Source: Talaromyces rugulosus
Lineage: Eukaryota; Ascomycota; Eurotiomycetes; Eurotiales; Trichocomaceae
Direction: 5' to 3'
DNA: 64,000 nucleotides
NCBI RefSeq assembly: GCF_013368755.1
Contig: NC_049566.1
Span: 2,542,001 to 2,606,000, forward strand
In this document: positions 1-10,885 of the stretch, piece by piece
How the letters are laid out: every line of letters starts with the position of its first letter
How positions within the stretch are numbered: position 1 is the first letter of the stretch
The notes under the pieces: generated by a model
Seen by the model: only the letters and a program-made list of their open reading frames with translations
What the model was told of the DNA's origin: nothing
Databases searched by the model: none
Position numbers and translations under genes: made by a program

Positions 1-1316
1 TAGGCGTAGTTGGAATGTCTTAGCATGACTTTTAACCCCGGCCAAGTGCCGGGAAGAGGCAAGCCACGGAGTACGTCGCCCGTTTCACGAAGAACTACGG
101 ATACAATAAGTAGGGCTACGGGCTTGGCCAGTGCGTGAGCGCCAGATCCTAGGGCAGCTAGTGTCAGCTACGCGTTGCATATTGAGCTATGGGCCGAGGT
201 CCAATCAGAGTGACATGAGACCGGGAATTAGAGGCTGAATGGGAGGAAACGTGTCTTATCTGCGCGGATCGACAACGAGGTCACGGCGCTAAATTAGTTT
301 GTGGCGTCAGGAACACTTCGTGGTACGCAAATGCCCTAATTCGCCTACGTATTCGTTGCGCGTTAGCGCTGGTGTGTTTTTTTTTATATATATCTTCCCT
401 CATACGGAATAGTGCGGGTGCCGGGCGGCATCTGCGTATCTTTTGATGGCACATAGGCACTTTTTTTTTGTGTGACTACGAACTAGCCAACTACTACTCT
501 ATGCCATGCGTATCCAGGTCGGTGTGATATTCGGGCGATAACGAAACATAAGCATGCCATTACGGTTGATTCCTCAACCTGACGGACAGGGAGGACCTTG
601 GCGGAAAAAAACATTTCCGTGTCCTTTACGGTGATATTACTCAACTGGGTAAAGCAAAAACATGTTTGAATTTTTTATGCTACAAGCTAGGCGATCATCG
701 ATTGACAAGCCCGAGATTCCGAGCCCCGAAAAAAAAAAAGAAAAAAAAACAAACCTTCGTGATCTATCCGAGGTGGATAGTGTTGATCAACTAGTACCGA
801 GATAGGGAGTACCGAATACGAACTAGTAGTAGTATTGTTTAAGAAATGGAGACCAACGATTGATTGCTCTTCGATCTGACACATCAACGCAGATAATAAC
901 TACCCTGTACTACAGGGTAGGGTCTGTACAGCTTTTCCGATTACCCGAGCTTTGGTTATCTATCTCTGTTTGGTTATCTCTGTGGCGACGCTGAGCTTGC
1001 AGTCTTTTTGATTAAGGAATAAATTAATAGGGCTGGCGATATTAATTTCTTTCGGGCTATCTCGCGATTACGATCTCAGCTACGCCATCCAGTGCTTAGG
1101 CAAAATTAAAATTTTAATGATAATCATTCAGCCGTAAAAATTCTATAGTCAGGTCTATCATTTACTAGCTCCGCCAATTAAAAAAATAAAAAAAAATAAA
1201 AACAAAAGAGATAAAATTCTCTAACTCCGGCCCGGAAATTATTGGGAAGTAAAAGTCCCATATTGCGTAAACAAAAAAAAAAAAGCAACAATGAAATAGG
1301 TGAAAGTGGACAACGA
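1..1316. other. gene-free left edge
   Basis: I see no supportable gene here. There are poly-T/poly-A tracts (around 377-390, 461-470, 729-750, 1181-1200) and only short chance reading frames without domain or signal sequence. The right end is the 3' flank of the minus-strand GT2 gene. No TTAGGG-type telomere repeat is present, so nothing shows that this edge is a chromosome end. Confidence 0.6.
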
Positions 1317-2979
1317 TCAACCTCTTGGCGTTGGGTTCCACTTGACATACTTGCTCACTTGGCGGGCATGTCCGAACAGACCGAGTACAGCTGTGAGCAC
1401 CAGCTGGACTGGGTAGGTCACTGCGAAGATGGGGATCGTATACCATCGGGTGAATTCCGAGCGGAAGTGGAACGTCACGTATAGCGTGCCGGCAAATGAG
1501 AATATACTAGAGACGAAGAGCGCATTAGCAGGGTCCCCAAACTAGGATTCCTAGACCGGAATCAAATAATAGCAAAAAAAGAAAAACGTACCTGAACATG
1601 AACAGCCACCATGCAACCGGATATTGAAAGAACACTAGGGTGTATAGATCGTGCCCGCTCTTCGGGAACCGGACAATGACAATGCTCAGCACGAGACAGA
1701 GATATTGAGTGATGAGGTAGTAACTTAGTTCGCGTATCAGCAGTAGCGAAAGAATGCCGAATCGCTGTCTGGCAGTGCGCGTCTTGTTCGGGTCGGGCGA
1801 TCGACTCCAGATGAGGTGCATATGGCGTCCACTGGCTTGGACCCATCCCTGCGACCAGCGCAGTCGTTGTTTCCAAAAGGCAGACATCGACAGAGGTGCC
1901 AGTTCGAAAGAAGTGACATTAAGATCATGCACGGCATAAGCTCCACTCCCAAAAGCTCGTAGTGCCGAATCAATGTCTTCTGTGAGCATGGAGTCGTCCA
2001 TCTTCAGCTCGCGCAGCAGCGAGGTCCGCCAGTAGCCATTCGATCCACAGAACAGGCCAAATTTGAACATGGCCGCGCGTCCTGGGTGAGAGACGGCGTA
2101 GATTTTATCGAACTCGACTCCGATCATCGAAGTCATTAGGTTATCGTTTGCATTGAGGACAACGCATCGCCCCTGAACAATATCGACTTTTTTGTCTTTG
2201 ACGAACCGCTCCATTGCCCAGCGAGGAGCGTAAGGGTGTGGGTAGTGGTCGCAGTCAAAGATTGCCGAGACATCCGCGTCAATCCCGTCCATGGCGCAGT
2301 AGTAGTTGATGTTGTCTGCCTTGGAGGTAGAGTTGGGCACCTTGATTATCCGCAGATTATCTGGGTGTTGTAGGGCCAACTGCCGTAGTTCGTCCTCGAG
2401 CGGTTGGATTTCGTATGGGGTATTGTAAATCAAGTTGATTCGGAGCTTGTCTCGCGGATAGACAATCTCCTGCAAAAGGTAGTTGACACGGTCCATGACA
2501 ATGTCCTGCTCGTTGGGCAGGTATGCCACGATGATAATGTCCAGCTTTAGCAGATCGCTGTCAGGGGTCGGGAACTTCCAGTTGTTTTTGGCCACCTTGG
2601 CCAGCGCCTTTCGGGAGTCAGTGAAAGCTCCCATGCTGGTCACCGCTTCCACGACCGTAGCGGTAGCGATGTAGGTGTTGGTCATCAAATAGACGAACCA
2701 GAACGCTGCAATGATGGTGGAGGTCGCGTTCATGTAGACTGTCGTCGAGAAGACAAAGTACGACAGCACCAGAAAGAACGGTGTCCAGTCTTGGACACCG
2801 TCAGAAGTGGTTTTGAAGGCCCAGTGAGCATCCTGAATGAGCTTTTTCAAGCTTAACTGCAAGTTACGGCTTCGCGTTGGCTTGTTGATGCCTCTCTCAA
2901 CCATCAGCTGGTCAGATCCGGCGTCCACATTCGACGTGCTGTCCAGGGGAATCGCCTGAATACGGGTCTCCTTCTCCAT
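1317..2979 (-). CDS. processive family-2 glycosyltransferase (polysaccharide synthase)
   Basis: Membrane polysaccharide synthase of the cellulose/hyaluronan-synthase type, expected to polymerise a nucleotide sugar at the plasma membrane; the sugar cannot be told from sequence. Visible features: two N-terminal membrane segments (about residues 66-110), the first catalytic Asp region (DIIIVAY, about 147), DCD at 242-244 (the DxD motif), TEDID at 333-337, QRLRW at 371-375, then C-terminal membrane helices. The start is the Met at 2979. One intron near the 3' end: the donor at 1591 (GTACGT) with the acceptor ending at 1507 joins in frame and ends at TGA 1317, giving 525 residues. An alternative join (exon to 1588, resuming at 1541) gives about 538 residues and keeps a stretch FGDPANALFVSS that looks coding. 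It is divergent to the GH16/acyltransferase fusion, which suggests a shared pathway. Family is sure; the 3' exon is less so. Confidence 0.88.
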
Positions 2980-4413
2980 GGTGACTTATGCAATGACAAT
3001 GAACGGAAGGGTTAGGAATCAAAGACCATTCGTCACCATGCAAGGAAGAGACACAAGTAGAACAAGTCTAAGCTCGGGGAACAGATTCTGGATTATAGAT
3101 TATCATAGATAAGGTTGATCCTCGAGCTACCTACTCCGAGTACCGGGAGGTTCTGTACCGACTTCCTTCCTTTTTTGGGTTTTTTTTTCTCTGCCCTCCT
3201 TTGACACATGTTTTTATCCTTAGCCATGTACCCATCCACAGTGAAGTGGGCCGCGCTGCTGCATGACAGCCACTATGCCATACTTTGTCTAGAAGGTGAT
3301 ATAGATAAACAGAGATGCAACGCTAAACGGGAACCAAAGGCGTCAAATGGTCTAACAATTGCACTATCGGGATTCCATCGTGTTGGCACTCATAATTGCG
3401 ACTCTACGGCATCACGATCCAAAGGAGCTAGTCAATGACTAGCTACAGCCAACAAGGTTTTAGTCTCTCATCTCTCAGGAGTCAGAACAAGCCATGCCAA
3501 TCACAGCGCCCCACGAGGGAAGCTGTTCATTATCCAATGTCCATATCATATACGTAATTCTTAATTTAAAGCCACTCTTTTCATTTTTCATTTTTCATTT
3601 TTTTCATTTTTTCATATCATGGTTCCACTTTCAGCCTAGGGACCTAGACCCCTATCTCGATTAGACTGATTAGTTCGCTGCTGAGAGCTAGCCAGCTAAG
3701 CTCTAGCGATACTCCGTAGCAGCTGGGTTTTCCGACTAGTACGTAGTTGGCTGACATGATGGCCGTGGCGCCATAAGCGTGAATAATGTTTGTTCTTAGC
3801 TTCCTGTTGGGGCCTGTGGCGTTGTAACCCTGCAGACCGGCACGATGATCCACTATATCCCCTTCTCTTGGGACCTATCTCCGCCGGGTTTAGGTTTTTT
3901 TTTTCTTCTTTTTTAAAATTTAGTTTAGGCACCACTACCGCCAGAAGTGGTCGCGGCCGAAACTCCTGGAACGTGCCGTGCGGATCCATCTACGTGCATG
4001 CGTGTACAGTGGACCGTGGTATACATACTACTAGTATTTTTTTTTCCTCCCGAAGTTCTAAACTAGCTCAGCGCCGATCTTCACAGCACTGCTGATCTGC
4101 CGCTACCGATAAGGAATTAGTATTCTGAGCTTCGCGAACATGGCTAACATGGTGTCATCGATGGAGGAGGGGGTTACTCCTTCCTATTTCGCGCTATGCG
4201 AGGCGATCAATTTATTCCGCTGCTTTTCTGACACCGGAAAATATCTTGATAATCGTGCAAGTCTACCGCAGATAGCGTCCGCTCCGGATCCTACCGCACA
4301 GGCATATTCTCTCTAATTATTCCCTTGTCTGTTCTCTTCAATTGCTCTGCCGCTTGGTTGTTTCTGTTTACTTTGTACCGGCAAACAGCTGGTTCCCTAA
4401 GGCTCAGCCCAAG
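2980..4413. promoter_or_regulatory. divergent intergenic region between GT2 and GH16-acyltransferase genes
   Basis: This 1.4 kb holds both promoters of the divergent pair. It is rich in T tracts and contains a short tandem TTTTTCA array. I could not support a coding gene; the short frames here have no recognisable domain. No specific regulator site is claimed. Confidence 0.5.
3577..3617. repeat. short tandem TTTTTCA repeat
   Basis: About five imperfect copies of a 7-8 base unit (TTTTTCA with variable T number). It is a simple repeat in the divergent intergenic region and may stiffen DNA or mark slippage; no function is shown. Confidence 0.8.
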
Positions 4414-7400
4414 ATGTTCTCGTCGACATGCCAGACGCTGCTCCTGGGCTTGCTGGTGCTGGCGCCAGCAGCCAAAGCCCAAACATCCAACACCCAGACC
4501 AAGGATGTCGGGAGCTGTTCTTGCGGTTACTACGATGAAGATGCAAAGCTTTTGTTCACCGAGTCTTCCATCGTGTACTTCAACGAATCCAGCGGCATCC
4601 CAACGGATTTTGTTGTCGAGGAATTCGCCCACCGATATGACCGAGGCTGGAATGCCGTATACCGACATGGTGCCTCCATCGACAATGTCGAAATTGCAAA
4701 CGATACGACAGCGCGAAACCGCACCAGCTTGCAAATGAAGTGTGAACCGTCTGACGATGACCACTTGGTGGTAGGCTCAAGCATGCGAACTGCGCGGCAG
4801 GACATCTTCTTCGGCTCATTCCGCAGCTCTCTCCGGCCTGCGCGAGCCGTGGAGAAAGGATCTGTGATATCGATGAGTTTGACACACAACAAGACCGAGA
4901 GCTGGGAAGTGGACGTTATGAATACAGACAACCACACCCAGGCCTGGACTGCCATGTTGATGCAGGGCCAGTTCCCCGATCTTTGGTTCGGAACGAACTT
5001 CACCAACCTGACCAACGAAGGCCTTCAGCCTTGGTATTATACCGAATACCGTGTCGACTGGACTAGGGACAGGCTGGATTACTATATCGGCGATGTTTTG
5101 CGTGTCAGCTTCAACACATCTGTCAACTCGAGTATCCCAGCCACGCCGGCTCCCCTGCACTTCCAGCATTGGTCTGAGGGCAACAAGTATGGGTCGATGG
5201 GCCCCCCAGAAAATACAAACCTAGCCAACATCGGGTGGACTCGCCTCTTCTTCAATTCGTCAACTATGACTGATGACGACCATTCCGCCTTCGACGCGAG
5301 ATGTACCGTTCAAGACGCCTGTCTGATGAGTGATAACACCCTGCGAGGAGCCTCCGAGTTCGCCCCTGAAAGTCTGGATACTTGGAAACAGCACCACCCT
5401 CCATATAAAATTAAGTGGGCGCCACTTATTATCGATATTATCTTTGCTGTCGTCTTTATTGTCCTGACCAGCAAGACTCTTTACCGCCGATTCACATGGC
5501 ACAAGCTTCTTGTGTTTTTAGGTTTCAGAGAACGGGAAGCATCGAAGCCGAAATCGTTCTCAGAACCTGAGTCCTCAGAAAAAAAGAACAAGGAGAAATC
5601 GGCGTCGCTAGACGGTAGTGAGACTGCTCATTCTCAAGAAAATGGCTCTGGCGGGCAGCTTCCACGAAATGCATCCTATAATACCCTCAGTCTGCCGCCA
5701 TACAAGGGCACTCAGACTCCGGCACCTCAGTATCAAACCCCCGCGGTCTCGCGGCGGCCATCGCTTTCCAACATGAGCCCAAACCCTCTCAACCCTGCCT
5801 TTGGCACGAACAACGGCGAGTCGTCGAGGAGGCCCTCTATCCACGTTCCAGGTAGTTCAGAACCTACCTCACCGGCCCCAACTACGGGTGGAGCTGTTCC
5901 TGAAGTAAACGAACCAGCTGCTCCAACAGAGGCCCAGGCAAGTACTGTGGAAACATCCAAGGCAGCAGAAGCCGCAAAAGACCCGAAAGCTATCGCCGCC
6001 GCCGCTGCTAGTGCAAAACCACCTAGAATCGACTACTTGGCGGGTTTTATTTCTATCAGTTGTCTCCTGGTCACTGCAAACCATTTCGGCCAGACGTACT
6101 TCGATGCTGTCATTAGTCCCAGTGCTGATGAGCACTACCACAGCGAAGAAGTCGCACGAAAGACATTTGCTACATACTTTTTGGATCCACTTTGGATTGG
6201 GCCTTTCCTGATGATTTCCACTCGTTTCCTGGTGTCGAATTACATTCGCACAGGGAATTTGGACAACATGGCCCAAAAGGTTGTTGCTCGACCGTTCCGT
6301 TTATTGACACCGGTTGCTTCGATCGCTTTCCTCATCTACTTTCTCATGGATTCAGGTGCTATCGACTGGCTTGAATACCTGCCATCAGTGACCTGGTCTA
6401 CCTGGCCTTTCACCACCGTTGCTCCAAACCCTGGTGTATATATCTCGGAAATCTTGCAACTCGCCTTTCTCATTCCCAACGCGGCTCCGATGATCACTAA
6501 CAACTACTGTACGGGTTCCCTGTGGACTATTCCCATTCAGCTGCAGGGTGCATGGCAAACCTTGATCGCTCTGATAATGATCCGCGAGTGCAAGACCCCA
6601 TGGAAGCGGTTTTCGTTTTATTTCTTCTGCATTGCTATGCATTGGTATGCACTTTCATGGGGAAGCTACTACTATGCCGGTGTCTTGCTTGCCGATATTG
6701 ACTTGACCTTCAAGTACAAAAAGTGGTTACAAAACACGTGGTACATCTATTACCCTTGTCTCTTCCTTTTATCTGTGGTTGCCATTGGTGGGTTTACAAT
6801 GGACCTTGCCTCGATTTACTCGGGCGTGCAATATGCTTCGGTTGAGTACGGATGGCATCCTGATACAGGCACTGGCCGCACCATCACCGATGCCCAAGGC
6901 ACGACCTACCCGGATTATTTCATCCCACGATTGAATGCTCTTCTCGCAACTGTGTGTATGCAAGGTGTCGTCGAAATCTGCCCCTCGGTGCAAAAGGTCC
7001 TCTCGGCAAAGATTTTCCAATGGCTTTTCCCCCATATTTTTAGTATCTATCTGATCCACGGTTTCGTTTTCTGGTCGGCTGGCTCATGGGCCATGGTGTC
7101 GTTGTTTTCTTACGGCCTGCCATACTGGCTGTGCAGTTTGTTGACAGCCATTGTTTCTTATGGAGTCCTATTTGCAAGCCTTCCACTTTTGACACCCCCC
7201 ATTGAGGCTCTGGGTAAGAGCTTTACCTTGCGTCTGTGGGACTTTGCAAGCCAAGAACCTTCCCCAAAGAGACCGACAACTTATCCCTTTGGCGAAGAAT
7301 TTCTTCTATCGCGTGGACAACAGCCCGATTCACTAAACATGCCGCCGAGCCCGGACACAATTCCCTCGACTCCATCGGGTGCTACGACGCCAGTATTTGT

Positions 7401-7449
7401 CAATGAGAAGGGTAAAGAAGTGCAAACAAGCTCCAGAGAGCTGAAATAG
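4414..7449 (+). CDS. secreted GH16-like domain fused to membrane acyltransferase-3 domain
   Basis: Predicted surface protein of 1011 residues joining a carbohydrate-recognising or -cleaving domain to an acyl (probably O-acetyl) transferase. The start at 4414 is chosen because it gives a clean signal peptide (about 1-23, ending AAKA) that the upstream in-frame Met at 4342 would bury. Order: signal peptide; a GH16/concanavalin-like lectin fold (about 30-290, many NxS/T sites, motif WEVDVMN near 163); a membrane segment near 335-352; a Pro/Ser/Thr-rich low-complexity linker (about 360-535); an acyltransferase-3 domain of about ten membrane helices (about 540-930) with the early His in TANHFGQTY; a Ser/Pro-rich cytosolic tail. 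The GH16 signature E-x-D-x-x-E ends in Asn, so hydrolysis is doubtful. Divergent to the GT2 synthase, it may bind and acetylate that enzyme's product (inference). Confidence 0.85.
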   Translation: MFSSTCQTLLLGLLVLAPAAKAQTSNTQTKDVGSCSCGYYDEDAKLLFTESSIVYFNESSGIPTDFVVEEFAHRYDRGWNAVYRHGASIDNVEIANDTTARNRTSLQMKCEPSDDDHLVVGSSMRTARQDIFFGSFRSSLRPARAVEKGSVISMSLTHNKTESWEVDVMNTDNHTQAWTAMLMQGQFPDLWFGTNFTNLTNEGLQPWYYTEYRVDWTRDRLDYYIGDVLRVSFNTSVNSSIPATPAPLHFQHWSEGNKYGSMGPPENTNLANIGWTRLFFNSSTMTDDDHSAFDARCTVQDACLMSDNTLRGASEFAPESLDTWKQHHPPYKIKWAPLIIDIIFAVVFIVLTSKTLYRRFTWHKLLVFLGFREREASKPKSFSEPESSEKKNKEKSASLDGSETAHSQENGSGGQLPRNASYNTLSLPPYKGTQTPAPQYQTPAVSRRPSLSNMSPNPLNPAFGTNNGESSRRPSIHVPGSSEPTSPAPTTGGAVPEVNEPAAPTEAQASTVETSKAAEAAKDPKAIAAAAASAKPPRIDYLAGFISISCLLVTANHFGQTYFDAVISPSADEHYHSEEVARKTFATYFLDPLWIGPFLMISTRFLVSNYIRTGNLDNMAQKVVARPFRLLTPVASIAFLIYFLMDSGAIDWLEYLPSVTWSTWPFTTVAPNPGVYISEILQLAFLIPNAAPMITNNYCTGSLWTIPIQLQGAWQTLIALIMIRECKTPWKRFSFYFFCIAMHWYALSWGSYYYAGVLLADIDLTFKYKKWLQNTWYIYYPCLFLLSVVAIGGFTMDLASIYSGVQYASVEYGWHPDTGTGRTITDAQGTTYPDYFIPRLNALLATVCMQGVVEICPSVQKVLSAKIFQWLFPHIFSIYLIHGFVFWSAGSWAMVSLFSYGLPYWLCSLLTAIVSYGVLFASLPLLTPPIEALGKSFTLRLWDFASQEPSPKRPTTYPFGEEFLLSRGQQPDSLNMPPSPDTIPSTPSGATTPVFVNEKGKEVQTSSRELK

Positions 7450-7802
7450 ATTTATTAGGCGATATCTTTTAGTCTTGTTTTTTTTATTATTATTTACACA
7501 TAATAGATTCACTGCTATATGAGTTTAGGATCATTCATAGGATAGCATAGCAATACAACCCCTTATTTCCTTTAAAAATTTCTCAAAGTTCCCATTAAAC
7601 CAACTGCGTAGACCATAATATGATATATTTGATAATCATAGATATAAAAAGTCCTCTACAAATTCAGAAGATAATCCGTGGCTCATTGGTCTATTGCGCT
7701 GAACAAATAAGTCAAATCAAGCAGTCTCATTTTGTTGTTTTTGTTTTTTTTTTGTTTTTATATTTTCTACCAGATTGCTAGATGGCTAATACATCTCCAA
7801 AT
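7450..7802. other. convergent 3' flank
   Basis: AT-rich sequence between the 3' ends of the acyltransferase fusion and the NLR pseudogene. Nothing coding is seen. Confidence 0.6.
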
Positions 7803-10800
7803 TTAGCAATCAACTAGGCGGTGACATGATTTTAGAGTGATCAAAAACGCAGCTATAGAAATCTTTCCAGGAGTCAATGGATCGTTGGCAGACGGGACAG
7901 AATTGCCGTCTTTTGAACAAGATGGTTCAAAATAGAAATGGCTGAACCGGGGGAAGTGTCGATTATTCAAGTGCCGCTCGAATGTGGCACGACTGTATCC
8001 CATCAAAGGGGGACCCAGGCATAGAGAACATTTGAAAGTTGGCTTTGGTTTAGGTTTTTGTTTATCTAGAGTCACTTTGCCGCTCTCTAAGGGTAGTTGT
8101 AAATTGTCACTAAGGGAAAATTGAGTTGGAGATTTCTCTGCGTTTTGCATCATACAATCTACTCCATCAATTATCGGAATATCAAGCTTGAGTTGTGACA
8201 TTTCTCTTGGAGTAGCCGAAATAACGTCTGATGGCCATACTGAGCAGCTCTGGAGAGCGGAGTATGGCCCTCTACGTCGATTGAACCCGGAAGAGCTCCC
8301 TTGTCCAATAAGATTTGAATGGCAGCTGCATGATTATTCTCAGCAGCCCAGGAAAGTGGCGTCCGGCCAGATGTGTCTTGAGATTCTACGTTAACGCAGC
8401 AATCAAGTAGAAGCTCTACTATCCCGACACGGCCATTGGAAGCTGCCCATGACAGCTGGGTTTGACCGTTGGCATCTCTAGAGTCAGGGCTAGCACCCTT
8501 TTGGATAAGAAGCTGGGCGACCTCGAAATGGCCGTGATATGCTGCCCAGGACAGGGCGGTTTGATCGTCTATATCCTTCGCGTCTAGATTAACGTGATAT
8601 TCCAGTAGGAGGCTCACACACAACGTCGAACCAGCCCATTGAGGCTGCCAATGATAAAGGTGTCCGGCCCCCCCCGTCCATTTCACTTGGATTAACGCCG
8701 TTTTCCAAGAAAAACTTGACTACCGCATGATGCCCATTATATGCTGCCCATTCCAAGGAAACCCGACCCATCGAATCCACCATGTATGATTCGTCACATT
8801 GAGAAGTTATGATCCGTACCGCACTTGTCAGCCCAAAGTATGCGGCAAGATGTGATCCGGTGAATCCCAAAGGGACCTGTAGAATGTAGTCACCGTAGCT
8901 TGAATAGCTCCTCAACGCAAAAATCCCTTGAACACAAGCATGGCGTTTGGGCGTATTCTCTAACAGAGACATCATAACCCTCTCCTTTATGCGTTGTTCT
9001 CGAGCATGATTTCCCCAATGTTTTGCTGCGTAGGAATAAAGAGGATATTCGTCGAGTCGGGCTTCAAAGTCTGCGTCAGTCAAGCAGATGCCTTTTTGAA
9101 AAGAGTCAAACGACAGATATGTCACGCATAATGCTGCAATGTTGGAATGGCCATCAGGAAACCAGCGGCTCCACGTTCTCTCAAAGTATTCCTGTGCCGT
9201 ATAGTGAACCAGTCTGATGATATCTCCCGAGGCATCTGGTGTGACTGTAACTAAACCTGCACACACAGAGACGATATCATCGAGGTCAGGAATGTTATCC
9301 TCATGAAATTCGGACTCGTCAGGCTCTACGGCAAGGGCGTGTTTTAACTCCACCGTTGTCGGCAGTCTGTTCGCACAAGTAATCCATGTCAACACATCCC
9401 AAGCCATATTTTTCAGGTCCGTGACCTGGCCATTGATTCGATCTATGACATTGTCGTAAGCCGAATCATATGTTTTGGAACTTGATATTCGATCGTTGGG
9501 TCGTGATTTAATTGCCCTTGGCGATATCTTTCCTACTAGCGAATGCAGATAAAGCTGTGCGAGGAGAAACCTAATTGATGGTGAGAAGTGTTAATTTAAG
9601 ATATTGGATCAAGATCAGACACTTACATTCCATCCACGGAGTTAGTGATGTTGGTCACAATATCTTGCTGTAGCTGTGGATCCCGCGATACAAATAAAGG
9701 GGGCTTATGTAAATTATAACTCAAGTACTCCATTGCATCTACCTTTGCTGCGCGGATCTCTAGAGTCGGCATGTTCCGAAACCTGGCCAATATGTCTGGG
9801 ATAAATCTTGACGTTGCGAGGAAGTTCAAGTTTTTTGTCGCTTGAAGGTCAAAAATCACATTAAGTAATTGTGATATGGTGAGAGTGTGACTTCGTCCAG
9901 CGCATCGACAATGATGAAGAGCCGTGAGAAGCGGCCAATGATGAACTGCAAGGCTATCGAAATTTTATGAACCGACGGCCGAGTCCCTTTGATTCTATGC
10001 TTCTCATGTAACGATTCAATAATTTCTGGAAGCGACGATAGACCCTGTGCCAGCTGTCGAACAATGCTTGCCATCAAGCTCTCTAGTTTCTGGCTCTGAT
10101 CGTCATGGCGCTGAAAGCTGTAAAATATATACGCAATTCCGTCATCACTTTCGTTTCCGTAGCGAGATTCGAGCTCATCAACTACAATAGAGGCAATAAT
10201 AGTTTTACCTGCTCCTGGAATACCTGGACAGAACATGGTTTGTGGTGACTTTTCGATCAAGTCTGGAACTCGGGTGATTCTAGTAGCCACGCTCCAGTCC
10301 CTGGTTGGCGCCGATTGATATAGTCGTATTGTTGTGTTGCATATATTGTTTGGGATAACTAGTCGAGACACACTTGACGCTGCTCATCATTTACCAGCTC
10401 CAAGACGTTATTGCGTGTTATACTCCCGTTCATTGCATTGAGAAGGCTGATATTACTGCAAATTCGATTTCGAAGGTCGCGAACTTCGTCCGGTTCCCAC
10501 TTGAGTCGCTTCCATACTTTCTTGATGCCATTCTTTTGATTATTTAGCTCCTGGTACTGATATATCACCGTCTCAATTTCAGCGAGGACGTTGCTGCAGC
10601 TAGCTGCGATATCTCGCAGCTCGCCTTGTTGTTAGCTTCTAAGGGTTGCATCAGGTAATTCGACTTCAACATCCTGCACTACGATAGCGATATTTCTGAC
10701 TCTGTTGATAAGCCAATTAGTAAGTCAATTTAAGCCACTACTAGTAAACAACGCAGACGTGGAAATGTCCCATACTCATCGGAAAGGGCTTTAAACTGGG

Positions 10801-10885
10801 CTGGCGTTCCAACAAAACTCTTTCGGAGCTTATTAGCATGTTCGATGACCGCGATAAAGTCTCCAATGCCGAATCCAAAGCTCAT
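7803..10885 (-). pseudogene. NACHT-ankyrin NLR-like protein, decayed
   Basis: Remains of a fungal STAND/NLR protein, a class linked to heterokaryon incompatibility and innate immunity. The N-terminus (from 10885) begins MSFGFGIGDFIAV, the usual start of this family. Then come a helical region (RLKWEPDEVRDLRNRI), a P-loop GIPGAGKT (near 10210), Walker B LFIIVDALDE (near 9900), a spliced NACHT-associated region (intron about 9627-9571), at least five ankyrin repeats (about 8790-8230, TPLSWAA-type), and a C-terminal C2H2-like motif CSLC...HLNNRH (near 7960-8030). Lesions: in-frame TAA at 10634-10632; TAG at 10361-10359 in CLD-stop-LS where Trp is expected; single-base frameshifts near 10260 and 9890; a TG-repeat frameshift near 8613-8622; a further frame change near 8200. 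Both nonsense codons are explicable by C-to-T changes at CpA (RIP type). Probably not functional. Confidence 0.85.

Noticed and set aside
4530..5015. 161-codon minus-strand frame
   Set aside because: Antisense of the GH16-like domain, which has signal peptide and glycosylation sites.
7803..10885. intact NLR gene with many introns
   Set aside because: The stop at 10361-10359 and the single-base shifts at the P-loop and Walker B regions are not flanked by usable splice sites, so introns cannot explain them.
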